Assembly: GCA_905221605.1 (NCBI GenBank)
Contig: CAJNDS010002668.1
Location: 664,501 to 728,500 of the forward strand
Direction: 5' to 3'
DNA: 64,000 bases
From: Symbiodinium natans
Lineage: Eukaryota > Sar > Dinophyceae > Suessiales > Symbiodiniaceae
Shown here: positions 22,070 to 52,735 of the stretch, piece after piece
Layout: the number at the start of each line of letters is the position of its first letter
How positions within the stretch are numbered: the first letter of the stretch is position 1
Made by a program: the position numbers and the translations under genes
The notes under the pieces: generated by a model
Seen by the model: only the letters and a program-made list of their open reading frames with translations
Database searches by the model: none
What the model was told of the DNA's origin: nothing

Positions 22070-22616
22070 GTCTAAGGGCCTGACACAGCCTGACAAGTCA
22101 GGGCTTAGGGTTTAGGGTGTAGGGTTTGGGGTTTAGGGTTTAGGGTTTAGGGAGGTATTGAGCCTTTGGACAGTTTCTCATGCGCTTAGGCTTCGCTAGC
22201 CTGGGAGTGGCAGACGCCCGGCTTCTTTGGGCAATGTTTTCTTGGGATTTGTTTAGGGTTTAGCGTTTAGGGTGTAGGGTTTCCGAGATCAGGGGTACCT
22301 GTCCTTATTACAAGGCAAGGGAATCCGACTCTTTTTGGGGGTCTGTATTAGGGGCCCCTGATTTTCGCAAACTCCCCTTGGATTTCCGGAATGGTTTACG
22401 GTTTACGTGCTAGGACGCTGTCATAATGGGCTGTCATATACCAACTGCCGAACTGTCTTTTTAAAGCTTGCTTCGTGCCGTACACCCCTGCAGCACCGAA
22501 ATGTGAGCGGTGAGGGGGGCTTAGGAGTGGTCTGAAGTTTAGGGTGGTTCGTTCCAGAGGGTTTCTAGGTTAGAGCTTAGGGTTCAGGATTTCTAGGGGT
22601 CGAGATGGAGGTTTAT

Positions 22617-22732
22617 CTACTGGCTCTTAGTCAGAAAAGAGGGAATTAGGTACAACATCTCCCTCTTTCATTATGCCCCTTTAAGGGAGTTTTTTGGCTA
22701 CCTCATTCCCTCTACTAATTAAGCACCAGTAG
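22617..22732. mobile_element. Single hairpin element (CTACTGG ends)
   Basis: CTACTGGCTCTTAGTCAG...GAGGGAATTAGGTA pairs with TACCTCATTCCCTC...TTAAGCACCAGTAG. About 116 bp, seen once here. Confidence 0.6.
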
Positions 22733-22952
22733 GTTTCGGGTGTCTGTAGGGGCCGCAAGGGCTTAGGAAACCGATGGGATGACTGGGAGAGTCGATGTGC
22801 AAGGCGTACGTTTCATGCAAATTTATCTGTATGAATATTGTATACTTGCATATATATATATAGTATGTATACTTGAGAATGCATATATATATATAGACAT
22901 ACTTCGAACAGCCCAGGATAGGCCTTGGGGGTTTGTTTACACATGCTTTCAG

Positions 22953-42598
<19,646 letters not shown>

Positions 42599-43076
42599 GT
42601 CCCTAAAGCCCCAGACAGAGACAATGGTATACGTTTTGGGGTTTAGGGCTTAGGGTTTAGGTTTAGGGTTTAGGGTTTAGGGTTTAGGGTTTAGGGTTTA
42701 GGGTTTAGGGTTTAGGGTTTAGGGTGAATAGCAGAAAGTCCCAGCCATGCAGGTCGCAAGCCCCCATCTAGCACTGGCGGAGCTTCAGACTTAACTGAGA
42801 CCCCAAACCCTACAACTAGGGTCTTGAAGGCAGGAGCCCTAAACCCTAAACCCTAGACCCTAAACCCTAAACCCTAAACCCTATACCCTATAAGCCCTAA
42901 ACCCTAAGTTGCCAGGTATACCTCAGCCACCAGGATGCCTCGTTTGAGCTCGTGTCTCGAATCATGAGGTGCCCTGCAAACACTTGAGTTTAGGGTTTAG
43001 GGTTAGGGTTTAGGGTGGGTCCGGGTTTTTTTTTTGCAAAGGTGTGGCTCGGCCCTGTCCCCTTGCAAAGGTGTGG

Positions 43077-43305
43077 CTTGGCTTGGCTTGGCTTGGCTGG
43101 GCGTGTCCTCTGACCTGGCTTGGCTTGGCTTGGCTCGGCTTGTCCTCTGGCTTGGCTTGGCTCGGCTTGGCTTTCGTTGGCTTGGCTCCTTGGCTTGGCT
43201 TGGCTCGGGTGGGCTCGGCTCGGCTTGGCTTGGCCTGGCTGGCTTGGCTTGGCTTGGCTCGGCGTGGCTTGGCTCGGCTTGGCCTGGCTTGGGTGCCGAC
43301 TTCGT
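43077..43305. repeat. GGCTTGGCTC low-complexity array
   Basis: Five- and ten-bp units of GGCTT/GGCTC. Long frames (Ala/Lys/Pro/Ser-rich on one strand, Leu/Trp-rich on the other) are artefacts. Confidence 0.93.
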
Positions 43306-43399
43306 TTTGATTTCCCTGTTCTCCCCAGTCGCAAAGATTCTTTTTACCGCGATGTAGCTGTAGCTGGTAGAAATACGTGGAGTGTATATATGTAGTATG

Positions 43400-44125
43400 C
43401 GCAAGCATTGAGTTTGCAAATGGCTGCGCCCCCCCAACCCCCCCCGCTTTTTTAAGCCGTGCAAGCTTGCGTCAAAGCATATGAGTCTTGTTGAAACCCA
43501 TGATGCAAGCATTGAGTTTGCAAATGGGGGGGGGCTGCGCCCCCCCCAACCCCCCGCTTTTTTTGAGCCGTGCAAGCTTGCGTCAAAGCATATGATTCTT
43601 GTTGAAACCCATGATGCAAGCATTGAGTTTGCAAATGGGGGGGGCTGCGCCCCCCCCAACCCCCCCGCTTTTTTTGAGCCGTGCAAGCTTGCGTCAAAGC
43701 ATATGAGTCTTGTTGAAACCCATGATGCAAGCATTGAGTTTGCAAATGGGGGGGGCTGCGCCCCCGCCAACCCCCCCGCTTTTTTAAGCCGTGCAAGCTT
43801 GCGTCAAAGCATATGAGTCTTGTTGAAACCCATGATGCAAGCATTAAGTTTGCAAATGGCCCCCCCGGTGTTGGAACCCATGATGCAAGCATTGAGTTTG
43901 CAAATGGGGGGGGCTGCGCCCCCCCCAACCCCCCCGCTTTTTTAAGCCGTGCAAGCTTGCATCAAAGCATAAGAGTCTTTTTGAAACCCATGATGCAAGC
44001 ATTGAGTTTTCAAATGGGGGGGGGGCTGCGCCCCCCCGAACCCCCCGCTTCTGAAAGCCGTGCAAGCTTGTTTCAAAGCATATGAGTTTTTTTGAAACCT
44101 AGAGGCAAGCATTGAGTTTGCAAAT
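43400..44125. repeat. ~111-bp tandem repeat, seven copies
   Basis: GCAAGCATTGAGTTTGCAAA marks copies near 43400, 43505, 43616, 43727, 43837, 43885 and 43995, with a diverged one at 44105. Each carries a G-run/C-run hairpin (GGGGGGCTGCGCCCCCC) and the motif GCCGTGCAAGCTTGC, which is itself an inverted repeat. Confidence 0.95.
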
Positions 44126-44139
44126 AAGGGGGAGGGAGT

Positions 44140-44408
44140 CGAGGTGGTGAGGTGGGGGGTGGGGTGGGAGCGGGGAGGGGGGTGGGGGGGGGGGGTGTGT
44201 GGGGGGGGTGGGGGGGGGGGGGGGGGTGGGGGGGGGGCGGGGGGGGGGGGGGTGGGGGGGGGTGGGGGGGGGTGGGGGGGGGTGTGGGGGGGTGGTGGGG
44301 GGGGGGGGGGGGTGGGTGGGGGGGGGTGGGGGGGGTGGGGGGGGGGTGGGGGGGGGTGGGGGGGGGTGGGGGGGGGGGGGGGGTGGGGTGGGGTGGGGGG
44401 GGGGGGGT
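44140..44408 (+). repeat. G-rich G(n)T tract, 270 bp
   Basis: Almost only G with single T. High potential for G-quadruplexes, and its exact length is likely to be unreliable in an assembly. Confidence 0.9.
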
Positions 44409-44600
44409 TACCGAGCCGCACCCTTTGCAAGAGGACAGGGCCGAGCCACACCCTTGCAAAAAAAAAAACCCTCCGCCGTTTAGGGTTTAGGGTGTAGGGT
44501 TTAGGGTTTAGGGTTTAGGGTTTAGGGTGTAGGGATTTGGCCAGCGCAGCCTTGGTACTGTGTACCCTTAAAGGGAAACGTACCTGACTTCCTCCGGAAG

Positions 44601-44727
44601 TACAAGGAGGGCCCCCCCTTACCATACTAACTTTTGTTAAGGGGCTTATAACCTAAGGTAGGATCCTTAAAAACCCAATTTAGGGGCCCTAGAACTCTAC
44701 TTATAACTAGGGGATCCCCTCCTTGTA
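44601..44727 (+). mobile_element. Family 1 TIR element, full length
   Basis: TACAAGGAGGGCCCCCC to GGGATCCCCTCCTTGTA, 127 bp. Confidence 0.85.
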
Positions 44728-44886
44728 TGCCTTTTTCCAAGGTACAAGCTTACTCTTGGGTATTTGGCTTGGGGCTTGGGGTTTCGGGTTTAGGGCTGAC
44801 GGGACCTCTCGGGTAACCCTAAACCCTAAGCCCTAAGCCCTAAACCCTCAACCCTCAACCCTAAACCCTAAACCCTAAACCCTAAG

Positions 44887-46112
44887 CCGCTCTACTTCGG
44901 GGATCTGCACGCCAACTTACGGGTTGACGGTTTTGGCTCGGCTGTTGTGAAAGCCACGCTCAAGCCGTTGGCAAAAAAAAAGTTCGCGATCCCAATACGC
45001 GTCATAGTTCGGAACTATGCTGTATCTTAACCTCCACGGCTTCTGCTCCCAGTCGTAGCAAACCCTATAAACCCTAACCCCGAAACCCGCGAGAGTCGAA
45101 ACCCTACAAACCCTATAAACCCTCATCCCTAAACCCTAAACCCTAAACCCTACACCCTAAACCCTAAACCCTAAACCCCAAACCCTATATCTCCAAAACC
45201 CAAACCGGGCCAGGTTCGTCGACTACAAGCTGGAGAAAAACACCCCAATCTCCTTCGACAGTGCCCCGGCCAAGCCGAGCCGGATGTATTCAAGGGGTTG
45301 GGGTTTAGGGTTTAGGGTTTAGGGTTTAGGGTTTAGGACTTAGGGTTTAGGGCTTAGGGCTTAGGGCTTAGGGTTTAGGGTTTAGGTTTTTTTTTTTTTT
45401 TGGGGGGGGGGTTCAGTCTTGGGGTTTACGATTTAGGGCAATCTTGCGGTTAGAGGTTGCAAGTGGTTGAGGTGTTGCTTATGAGTTGAGATGGAAACCT
45501 CCCCAGACCCTGCACCAAACAACCTAAACCCTACATAAATCCTAAACCCTACGCCCCAAACCTGAACCGCCGTGCCGTGCTCTTTATGGAAATGCCTACC
45601 GCACCCTAAACGTCAAAACCATTTCAAGATGCTCGTTACGAGAAGTCCCTTCGGACTTGTAGGTTTGCGGGTTTAATTGCTTGACGTAAAGGGCGCCCTG
45701 GGTTGACAAAGGGCGTCCTGAGTTTTTTAAACTCTCAAGGTTGGTTCCAGCCCCAAAGCCCTAGCCGCGAAACCCTAAACCCTAAACCCTGAACCCTGAA
45801 CCCTTCTAGAGGGCGGGGAGGGAAAAGCCATAGTGGTAGGGTTCTCGTCGCGCGCAGGCTCCCTGATTTCCATCACGCTCCAGACCGAGCTCTACGTCAA
45901 CCAGCGAGGCGACTTCCGGGCGATTTTAGGGTTTGAGGTCGGTTTATCGGGGCTACTGGGCACCAGAGAAGGGACCCTAAACCCTAAACCCTCAACCCTC
46001 AACCCTAAACCCTAAACCCTAAACCCTAAACCCACAGTGTAGCTTGGCCACCTTCCTGCGCGCGACCGCGCAGGGGAAGGGGCCTAATGCACCAGGACGC
46101 CTGGGGGCATGA
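44887..46112 (+). CDS. Gene 3' part, four exons, unknown protein
   Basis: Exons: 44887-44966 (after CCCTAAG; PLYFGDLHANLRVDGFGSA...), 45214-45296 (FVDYKLEKNTPISFDSAPAK...), 45858-45919 (SLISITLQTELYVNQRGDFR) and 46038-46112 (CSLATFLRATAQGKGPNAPG..., TGA). Phases 2, 1 and 0 match; donors are GT, GT and GC. The four exons sum to exactly 100 codons including the stop. Telomere-like tracts fill every intron. The first exon could end earlier at a GC donor. No family recognised; no start codon seen. Confidence 0.6.
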
Positions 46113-46467
46113 GCCACGTCATGTAGGGTTTAGGGTTCAGGGCTTTGGGTTCGTGGCTCAGGGTTAACTGAAGCTGCCGGGAGCATGAGCCCATCCTCCC
46201 GTCGAACTCTCGCAAAAAACGGACCTGGAAAATCCGAGAGCGTTTCGGCGCAATTCGGCACCAAAGTCCCCCCCCCCCCCCCCAGTTTTTTACCTTCGCA
46301 GTAGCCTCCCGCCCAGTTAAGGCATTTCGGGGTTTAGGGTTCAGGGTGTAGGGTTTAGACAGGGTTTAGGGTCCTGGCCTCAGACTGCGACGTGCAACCT
46401 AAGCTGGAAGACTTTGCCGCGCCATAACCCGAAACCCTAAACCCCAAACCGTGGCTTTTGGCTCCAT

Positions 46468-46505
46468 AGCTCTACTTATGACCCTTGGGCCCCCGCTCCT
46501 TGTAG
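46468..46505 (+). mobile_element. Solo family 1 right end
   Basis: CTCTACTTATGACCCTTGGG, CCCCCGCTCCTTGTA with no left partner. Confidence 0.5.
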
Positions 46506-46560
46506 TTGCGCCCGGGAGCGAAGAAACCCCTCGACTCTAGACCCCAAACCCTGAACCACA

Positions 46561-46663
46561 ACCCTGAACCCTGAACCCTGAACCCTGAACCCTGAACCCT
46601 GAACCCTCAACCCTCAACCCTAAACCCTAAACCCTAAACCCTAAACCCTAAACCCTAAACCCT
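46561..46663 (-). repeat. CCCTGAA array grading into CCCTAAA
   Basis: Seven CCCTGAA, then CCCTCAA, then CCCTAAA units: three variants in successive homogeneous blocks. Confidence 0.95.
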
Positions 46664-46676
46664 ACTCACCACACAG

Positions 46677-46764
46677 CGCTTGCCAGGAAAGTTTCTTGAG
46701 TCAGTGCCCATCTTCAGCCTCACCAAGCAGGCCTTTCCTGAGTGCCACCTGGCTCTTCTTTGCT
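46677..46764 (+). CDS. Candidate exon
   Basis: After ACACAG, directly downstream of a C-strand array. RLPGKFLESVPIFSLTKQAF, then PECHLALLCL, before a G-strand array. Its end is not fixed. It may belong with the 48399-48775 exons, but the phase does not prove it. Confidence 0.4.
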
Positions 46765-46892
46765 TAGGGTTTAGGGTTTAGGTTTTAGGGTTTAGGGTTT
46801 AGGGTTTAGGGTTTAGGGTCTAGGGTTTAGGGTTTAGGGTTTAGGGTTGTGGGGCTCTAGAAAACCCAAAGCCACTTGAGGCTTGAAATCCT

Positions 46893-46992
46893 AGTGGTGC
46901 CCTTTTGTCCTTTTTTTGTTGGTTCAAGGTTCCCTTATCAAGTACCCACCCAAAAGAAAGTATCCAACATATGGCTATTGGGCTACCGAGCT
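46893..46992 (+). mobile_element. Family 2 TIR element
   Basis: CCTAGTGGTGCCC at the left, TATGGCTATTGGGCTACCGAG at the right, interior TTCCCTTATCAAGTACCCACC. Confidence 0.65.
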
Positions 46993-47262
46993 TCTTTACT
47001 TAGCTACGAAGTATGCAAGCTGTTTATGGTGTTTTCCGGTTCTTTTGTGGAGGGGGAGTTGGGGGTTTAGGGTTTAGGGTTTGGGGTTTGGGGTTTGGGG
47101 TTTGGGGTTTGGGGTTTGGGGAGTAGGGAAGAAGGGCGAGACAGGCAGTGGTGAGGAGACCTGCTGCAATAGCCCTAAACCCTAAACCCTAAACCCTGAA
47201 CCCTAAACCCTAAACCCCCTAAGACCTAAACCCTAAGACCTAACCCCTAAACCCTAAACCCC

Positions 47263-47294
<32 letters not shown>

Positions 47295-47754
47295 TGTGTA
47301 AAACAAGAAGTGCAACCCCCCCTTGAAATCCCATCCGGGAAGCCTACGTTCGCAGGGTGCCAGGTTTCAGGCTGCCTGCTAGTAGGGTTTAGGGTTTTAG
47401 GATTTTAGGGTTTAGGGTTTAGGGTTTAGGGTTTAGGGCTTCAGTCAGAGGCTTGAGTGTCAAGAGTAGCTCCACTAAACCACAATTTTTAGTTACTTTT
47501 TGTGGAGTTGTGTCATACAAAAATGTACGCCCACCGCCTACCCTAAACCGCTCACCCTATGCTAAACAGCATACCGACAGCTTCCCTAAGGATCTATGTG
47601 CATCTATAGTACATGCGTGGGCCTTAAAGGGGTTCCTATTTTAGTACTCAGTAGCTGAGTGGGCACCCTTTACACTTTTTGGGATACGATAATCTCCTAT
47701 AGAACTGAGAGTGTACACTTTTCTGGGACTTATGAACTCAGCAACTAAGCCTAA

Positions 47755-47893
47755 ACCCTAAACCCTAAAAAGCAACCAACCCAAAAAAGGGTGCCCTTAT
47801 CATAATATGCTTACTGGGCTACTAACCCTAAACCCTAAAAAGTAACCAACCAAAAAAGGGTGCCCTTATCATAATATGCTTTCTGGGCCGCTA
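47755..47893 (+). repeat. Tandem pair: telomere units + family 2 right half
   Basis: CCCTAAACCCTAAAAAG joined to CAACC..., GGGTGCCCTTATCATAATATG and CTTACTGGGCTAC occurs twice in tandem (~70-bp period). The hybrid of telomere repeat and element has been duplicated as one unit. Confidence 0.85.
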
Positions 47894-48398
47894 ACCCTAA
47901 ACCCTAAGGTATTAGTAGCTTTTTAAGGCCTAAGTATATACCATGCAGCTTGTGCGGAATCCTTGGGGCCTCTTTCTTAGGGTTCAGGTTCAGAACTAGC
48001 CCCGCGATCCTTGCGCAGCATGAGCTCCGCTAGGGTTTAGGGTTTAGGGTTTACGGTTTTAGGGTTTAAGGGTTTAAGGGTTTAAGGGTTTAAGGGTGTA
48101 GGATTTAGGGTTTAGGGTTTGCTACTTCCAAGGGCTTAGACGGTGGGGGGGGGGGGAGGGCTTCTGGGGCCTTCTTTAAGGAGGTTTCGGGTTTAGGGTT
48201 ACAGTAAGGATTCTACTTTAGGGTTCATGGGAACTTGTAAGTAGGGCAAACCATCGCTACCCTACTTAGGACCCTACTTAGAAGTACCCATGAAACCTTG
48301 AAGTAGGGGAGGCTTCTAGGGCCTTCAGGTGTTAGAGGATCAGGAGGTAAGGGTCTAGCAGTTCATTTTTTTTTTTTCGGATGTAGGGGGGTTTGCAG

Positions 48399-48775
48399 AA
48401 GTTTCCTTGGGCGTGAAGGGCCGCGGCTGTGCTACATATGAGCTATGGTTGGAAGAGCCTGTCTGATCTTTGTTGAGGCTTCGCAAGTATTTGCGCTGCG
48501 CTGGTGAAGAATGTGTTTGAGAAGAAGGACACCTGTTCTACCAAAATAAGGTTCCCAACAGGCGCCCTTTGTGATAAGGCGTCCCATTTTCAACAAGATT
48601 TGTAAGGGAACCTAGGTATGGAGCAACCCCTTCCCCCCGCCATAGTTAGTCTGCCACACGCAACCTGCGTGACCTTGCCTCAGCGCTTGAGTACTTTCGG
48701 GATGAGCAGCCTGGAGTACTCGGCTTCCTAATGCCGCGGGTTGTGACGCAAGATTCTGCAAGTGTTCAGTTTTGA
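48399..48775 (+). CDS. Gene 3' end, two exons, unknown protein
   Basis: Exon 48399-48460 (after TTTGCAG; VSLGVKGRGCATYELWLEEP, donor GTCTGA) joins in phase 0 to 48650-48775 (after GTTAG; SATRNLRDLASALEYFRDEQ..., PRVVTQDSASVQF, TGA). The second exon is clearly protein-like while its other frames stop. The intron is 189 nt. Function not recognised. Confidence 0.55.
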
Positions 48776-49189
48776 AACTGCCGCATGGCTTTTAACAACG
48801 AGTTCCCAATGAGACAGCCTTCTGCCAATGCATGACTACCCTGTGCAAGTACTGGGCGCGCATGCGCAGCAGATCCTGACCCTTTGCCACCCTAAGCCTA
48901 AACCCGAAACCCTAAACCCTAAACCCTAAACCCTAAACCCTAAACCCTAAATCCTGATCCTTGCCATGACCCACAAACTTAGGTGCTGGGCTAGAGCCTT
49001 GAACCTGTTGGGGTAGTAGAAACCCCCGTAAAACCCAAAAGTTAACCTTTGTCCCCAAGGAAACTCAGCACCTACCGAAACCCTAAACCCTAAACCCTAA
49101 ACCCTCAACCCTCAACCCTAAACCCTAAACCCTAAACCCTAAACCCTAAACCCCAAACCCCAAACCCTAAACCCTAAACCCTAAACCAA

Positions 49190-49594
49190 TCAAGCAAAAG
49201 ATCCGAAGCCGTCGTAGGAGTGCGTCTTCACAGCCGGAGCTGTGGCGACGTCCATGTACCTCACAGCCACCGGCACATACATCCACTCCGAAGCTTGAAC
49301 TGTGGGGTTTGGGGTTTAGGGTTTAGGGTTTAGGGTTTGGGGCTTAGGATATAGAATAAGGTCCCTTGCAGTCCAGACCGGAAACCTGGAACCCTACCCT
49401 CAAACAGTCCATCTTCCCGTACAGGATACTACTTGGGCCTTGAACATTTTAAAGGAATGGCTCTATGGTGTCAGGGCGCAAATTTTGTCGGTTTGGGTGC
49501 ATGCCACCTTGGAGACTACCTGCTGGCCTTCGTCTTGTGCATTCACGAGCTTTTTCGCTTTCTTCACGTTGCACGTCGCCCAGAATCCGCAAGG
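49190..49594 (-). CDS. Minus-strand gene 3' end, two exons
   Basis: Minus exons 49594-49480 (after CTCTAG; CNVKKAKKLVNAQDEGQQVV..., ACTQTDKI, GC donor, phase 1) and 49299-49190 (after CCCACAG; QASEWMYVPVAVRYMDVATA..., SYDGFGSFA, TGA). Together 75 codons in frame. Competing reading: 49425-49600 is also open on the plus strand (YYLGLEHFKGMALWCQG...). The minus model is preferred because its phase and stop agree across two exons. Confidence 0.5.
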
Positions 49595-50109
49595 CTAGAG
49601 GTTTAGGGTTTAGGGCCTGAAGCAAAAACTAGGTTGGTTTTTGGAACATTTTGCATTTTCCTTGTTCGGGCTGATAAGGGACCCTATATATAAATACTTT
49701 TCAGAGGGTTTAAAGGCCAACCCAGGAAAAAGGATTTAGGCTTCAGGCACGAAGGTCCCCTATAGGAAGCTGGACAAGTCACTGGGGTGGCGTGCGCCGA
49801 CACTGATTTGGGTATTTCTCAAATAGGAGTACCCCTTCTATACCCCAAATAGCGTAGAATCCCCTTAACGGGGCCCCCAAAAAGGGTACCCCTATTTCAT
49901 AAACCCTCAATTTCTGAGCCTGAGGATAGCAATGGCTCAGAGGAGACCTTCACGGGGGAGCACTGGTTTGAGGAGATGAGAAACCCGCCGAAATCCTTGA
50001 GCTTTAGGGTTTAGCGTTTCGGGTTTGGGTTTGGGGTTTGGGGTTTGAGGTTTAGGGAGTAGTGTTTAGGGTTTAGGGTTTAGGGTTTCGGGTTCAGAGT
50101 TCCCAAACC

Positions 50110-50222
50110 TTCTGGTAGCCCCATGGTGCCATTTTGCCCTTTTTCTTGGTCGAAGGTTGCCTTATAAAGTAGCCAACCCCGAAATGGGTACCCTTATTGT
50201 AGTATGGTTATTGGGCTACCAA
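50110..50222 (+). mobile_element. Family 2 TIR element
   Basis: GGTAGCCCCATGGTGCC to ATGGTTATTGGGCTACCAAG, interior GCCTTATAAAGTAGCCAACC. GT at the left and CCAAG at the right, so it is intron-like. Confidence 0.75.
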
Positions 50223-50502
50223 GACCTACTTCAAGGTTCAAGGGTCACAAACTGACATGCTGGGGCGTGCAGTGGAGCAACCGTCTTTGTTTATACTGAT
50301 TGCACCACCTGTTTTTTGGGTTACTTCTATATCCCTACCTTCAACTACTCCTGAACCTCCGAGTAGTATCTTTCTCCTGAATGGTTGAGGCTTTATCTAA
50401 TCTTTGGCTTTCTCCCTTTAATTAAGGGCCGAGTGATAGGGTTTAGGGTTTAGGGTTTAGGGTTTGGGGTTTGGGGTTTCGGGTTGAGGGTTTAGGGTTT
50501 AG

Positions 50503-51125
50503 GCTACAAAATGAGCCGCCGAGCAATCTCCATGAAGGCGTTGGAGCAAAAGCCAAAGCCCTGGGAGCAGGTCAGCACCGTAAGCCCTGGTTGAGGGGTT
50601 CAGGGTTTAGGGTTTTGGGTTTGGGGAAACTCAATGATGATTTCACCTTCGGGCTTCCGGTTGCAACATGCGTCTTTTAACTTTAGGGGCTTCAGAGGTT
50701 TTGGGGCCTTTGAAGTTTTACTCTAGTTTCATGCGATTTTGTGTTTTTGTGGGGGGGGGGGGGGGGGGGGGGGGGGGGGAGAGGCCAGCGGTTTCAATGC
50801 AGAGGGGCTGATGAGAAGTTACTCAGTATATAAAGTAGCGTCGCTCCCCCCCAAGTGCTTCCGACTCTGCTTTGAAGGGAGGGGCCTCTTCGTTGTAAGT
50901 ATCGTTCGGCTTGGCCCTAAACCTGGGTTGCAAGTTTTAGGGTTTAGGGTTTAGGGTTTAGGGTTTAGGGTCAAGGAGGCACTCTTCGTGTATCTCTACA
51001 CCTTGAGCCCTCTGACTCACGCCCGACTCCAGGTCTTCCCTAAACCCTAAACCCTAAACCCTAAACCCTAAACCCTAAACCCCCAGGTCTCTATGCTGAG
51101 AGCCTGGTTCATCACTCCACTTTGA
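50503..51125 (+). CDS. Small gene, four exons, possible 64-residue protein
   Basis: Exons: 50503-50570 (acceptor is the telomere unit GGGTTTAG; ATG at 50511, MSRRAISMKALEQKPKPWEQ, donor GTCAGC), 50856-50894 (CFRLCFEGRGLFV, donor GTAAGT), 50976-51032 (EALFVYLYTLSPLTHARLQ, donor GTCTTC) and 51087-51125 (VSMLRAWFITPL, TGA). Every junction is phase 0. In the last exon another frame (GLYAESLVHHSTLTSKTFGE...) is longer and also protein-like but does not fit the phase. Unknown function. Confidence 0.5.
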
Positions 51126-51129
51126 CCTC

Positions 51130-52735
51130 CAAAACCTTCGGCGAAATCTTCACGCTGGATGGCAAGGCAGCTCCGACCGGCTGCTGTCCAGTACCCCTTT
51201 ACAGGGTCCCAGGTACCTATGGAGCTTTTGCCAGGGGCCAAGTGTAAGGCACATTTCTCGTAGAGTTGAGCACATCATAAAACTGAGTTCCCTGGTTGGT
51301 CAGTTTATAACACCTTGGTTATACACATTTTTGTTTGGGACATTGGAAGGTGCAAAACCCTAAACCCTAAACCCTAAACCCTAAACCCTAAACCCTAAAC
51401 CCTAAACCACTTTAAACCCATCTATACCTTATGAGACCAAGGGGCCCCTTCTTCGGAAGCCTTTAAGGAACATAAGGGATCATAAGAAGGGACCATGCAA
51501 CTTCCTTCAGGTGCACGGTGGGGCCCCCCTTACTAGGCCAACAATAGTTAAGGGGCTTAATTATGACCTAAGTTAGGATCCTTATAGCCCAATATAGGGT
51601 CCTTCATAACTCTACTTAAAACTAGCCGGGGGGGGGGGGGGGGGGGGGCGGCCCTCCTTGTACTTGATAACCCTAAACCCTAAACCCTAAACCCTTTAAC
51701 CCTCGGCTGCGCAACTCCGGGCCCCAGTTGGTAGCTCTGACAATCTTGCGCCAAGACGCGCCTGCCCCTACCTACGCCGAGACTAGGTTTCTATTGGGTC
51801 TTTAGGGTTTGGGGTTTGAGGTTTGGGGTTTGGGGTTTGGGGTTTAGGGTTGCAATCCCAAGTAACAAGTTTACGGTTTAGGGATGTCCCCTGTAACATC
51901 TCTAGCGTCCCAAGAGCAAGTGCTTCAACAGCTGCCAGTGTTGGCCAGGACCTGGTAGACTGTCTGCAGAATTCCCCGTCCTCAGCATCCATGTTCCGTG
52001 GCTTAAAGTGACGGTTTCCGAAGTTCGGGTACCGCATAGAGGAATCCTACTATTTGGTGGTCTATTTTCATCTATGTTCGGGTTCCCCTATTTTCGTACA
52101 CCTCCAAGGTTCTCACAGGCTGCTTCAGGGTTTAGGCCATAGCAGAGTTTCCGCTCGAAGATTCTGAATGTTGTGCTTACTGCTGTCTGCCTGCGGCTTT
52201 GAATGTAGCGTGCGCTGCCCTGAACACATCGCGTCACATGATGTGTCCCATTTGTCCTTATATAAAGATTCTAACACCCCCACGTGCCGTGTGCGGAATA
52301 AGCATCCCGTTAAGACAAGAATTACCACAATTAAACAGTGCCAAGTGTCGCATGGAAGCAGTAGAGATACCCTCGGGGACCACATGAGCCCATCCATACC
52401 CCGGCGGGATGTTTGGCGTGGGGCACAACCAAGAATGAAAAGCAGGAATTGATGAAACGCGAGGAAGTGATGAGTGATGATCTAGCACAACTACCTTAGC
52501 ATGCCACAACGTGCTTCAAACACATGGTCAAAGAGTTTCCAAGAGTCTTCTATTACTATACATGTCTTTTCCCTTCGATTCCCAGGAAACAAATGGACTT
52601 AATAAGGAGACAGAAGGAGGTCCCTGGAAGTACTAAGGTCAAAAATGTAAGACTAAGAAACCCAAACCCCCCCTAAACCCTGAACCCTAAACCCTAAACC
52701 CTAAACCCTAAACCCTAAACCCTAAACCCCACAAG
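51130..52735. other. Mixed stretch, weak exons
   Basis: Telomere tracts, the family 1 element at 51511-51662, and islands at 51700-51785 (plus LRNSGPQLVALTILRQD...) and 51860-52040 (open on both strands). 52130-52650 is unique sequence with open frames on both strands and no splice support. Confidence 0.4.
51511..51662 (+). mobile_element. Family 1 TIR element with expanded G-run
   Basis: GTGCACGGTGGGGCCCCCC to GGCCCTCCTTGTA. The G-run in the right TIR is expanded to over 20. Confidence 0.8.

Larger units (their letters stand above)
20940..22950. other. AT-richer stretch with TIR elements
   Basis: Mostly non-coding by my reading. Holds family 1 (21586-21710), family 10 (21860-21955), family 4 (21970-22069) and a unique hairpin element (22617-22732), plus scattered telomere units. 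Confidence 0.5.
43020..44474. mobile_element. 1.45-kb composite block bounded by ~60-bp inverted repeats
   Basis: 43024-43080 (T-run, GCAAAGGTGTGGCTCGGCCC, TGTCCCCTTGCAAAGG) is inversely repeated at 44411-44468 (CCTTTGCAAGAGGACAGGG, CCGAGCCACACCCTTGCAAAA). Between the ends lie a GGCTTGGCTC low-complexity array, seven copies of a ~111-bp repeat and a 270-bp G-rich tract. Telomere-like repeats abut both outer ends. No transposase was seen. Confidence 0.7.

Noticed and set aside
43003-44497. Pro-, Gly- and Ala/Lys/Ser-rich open frames
   Set aside because: Low-complexity translations of GGCTT, G(n)T and 111-bp repeats.
49425-49600. Plus-strand exon YYLGLEHF...
   Set aside because: Open and hydrophobic, but the minus-strand model gives two exons with matching phase and a stop. 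Kept as the alternative.
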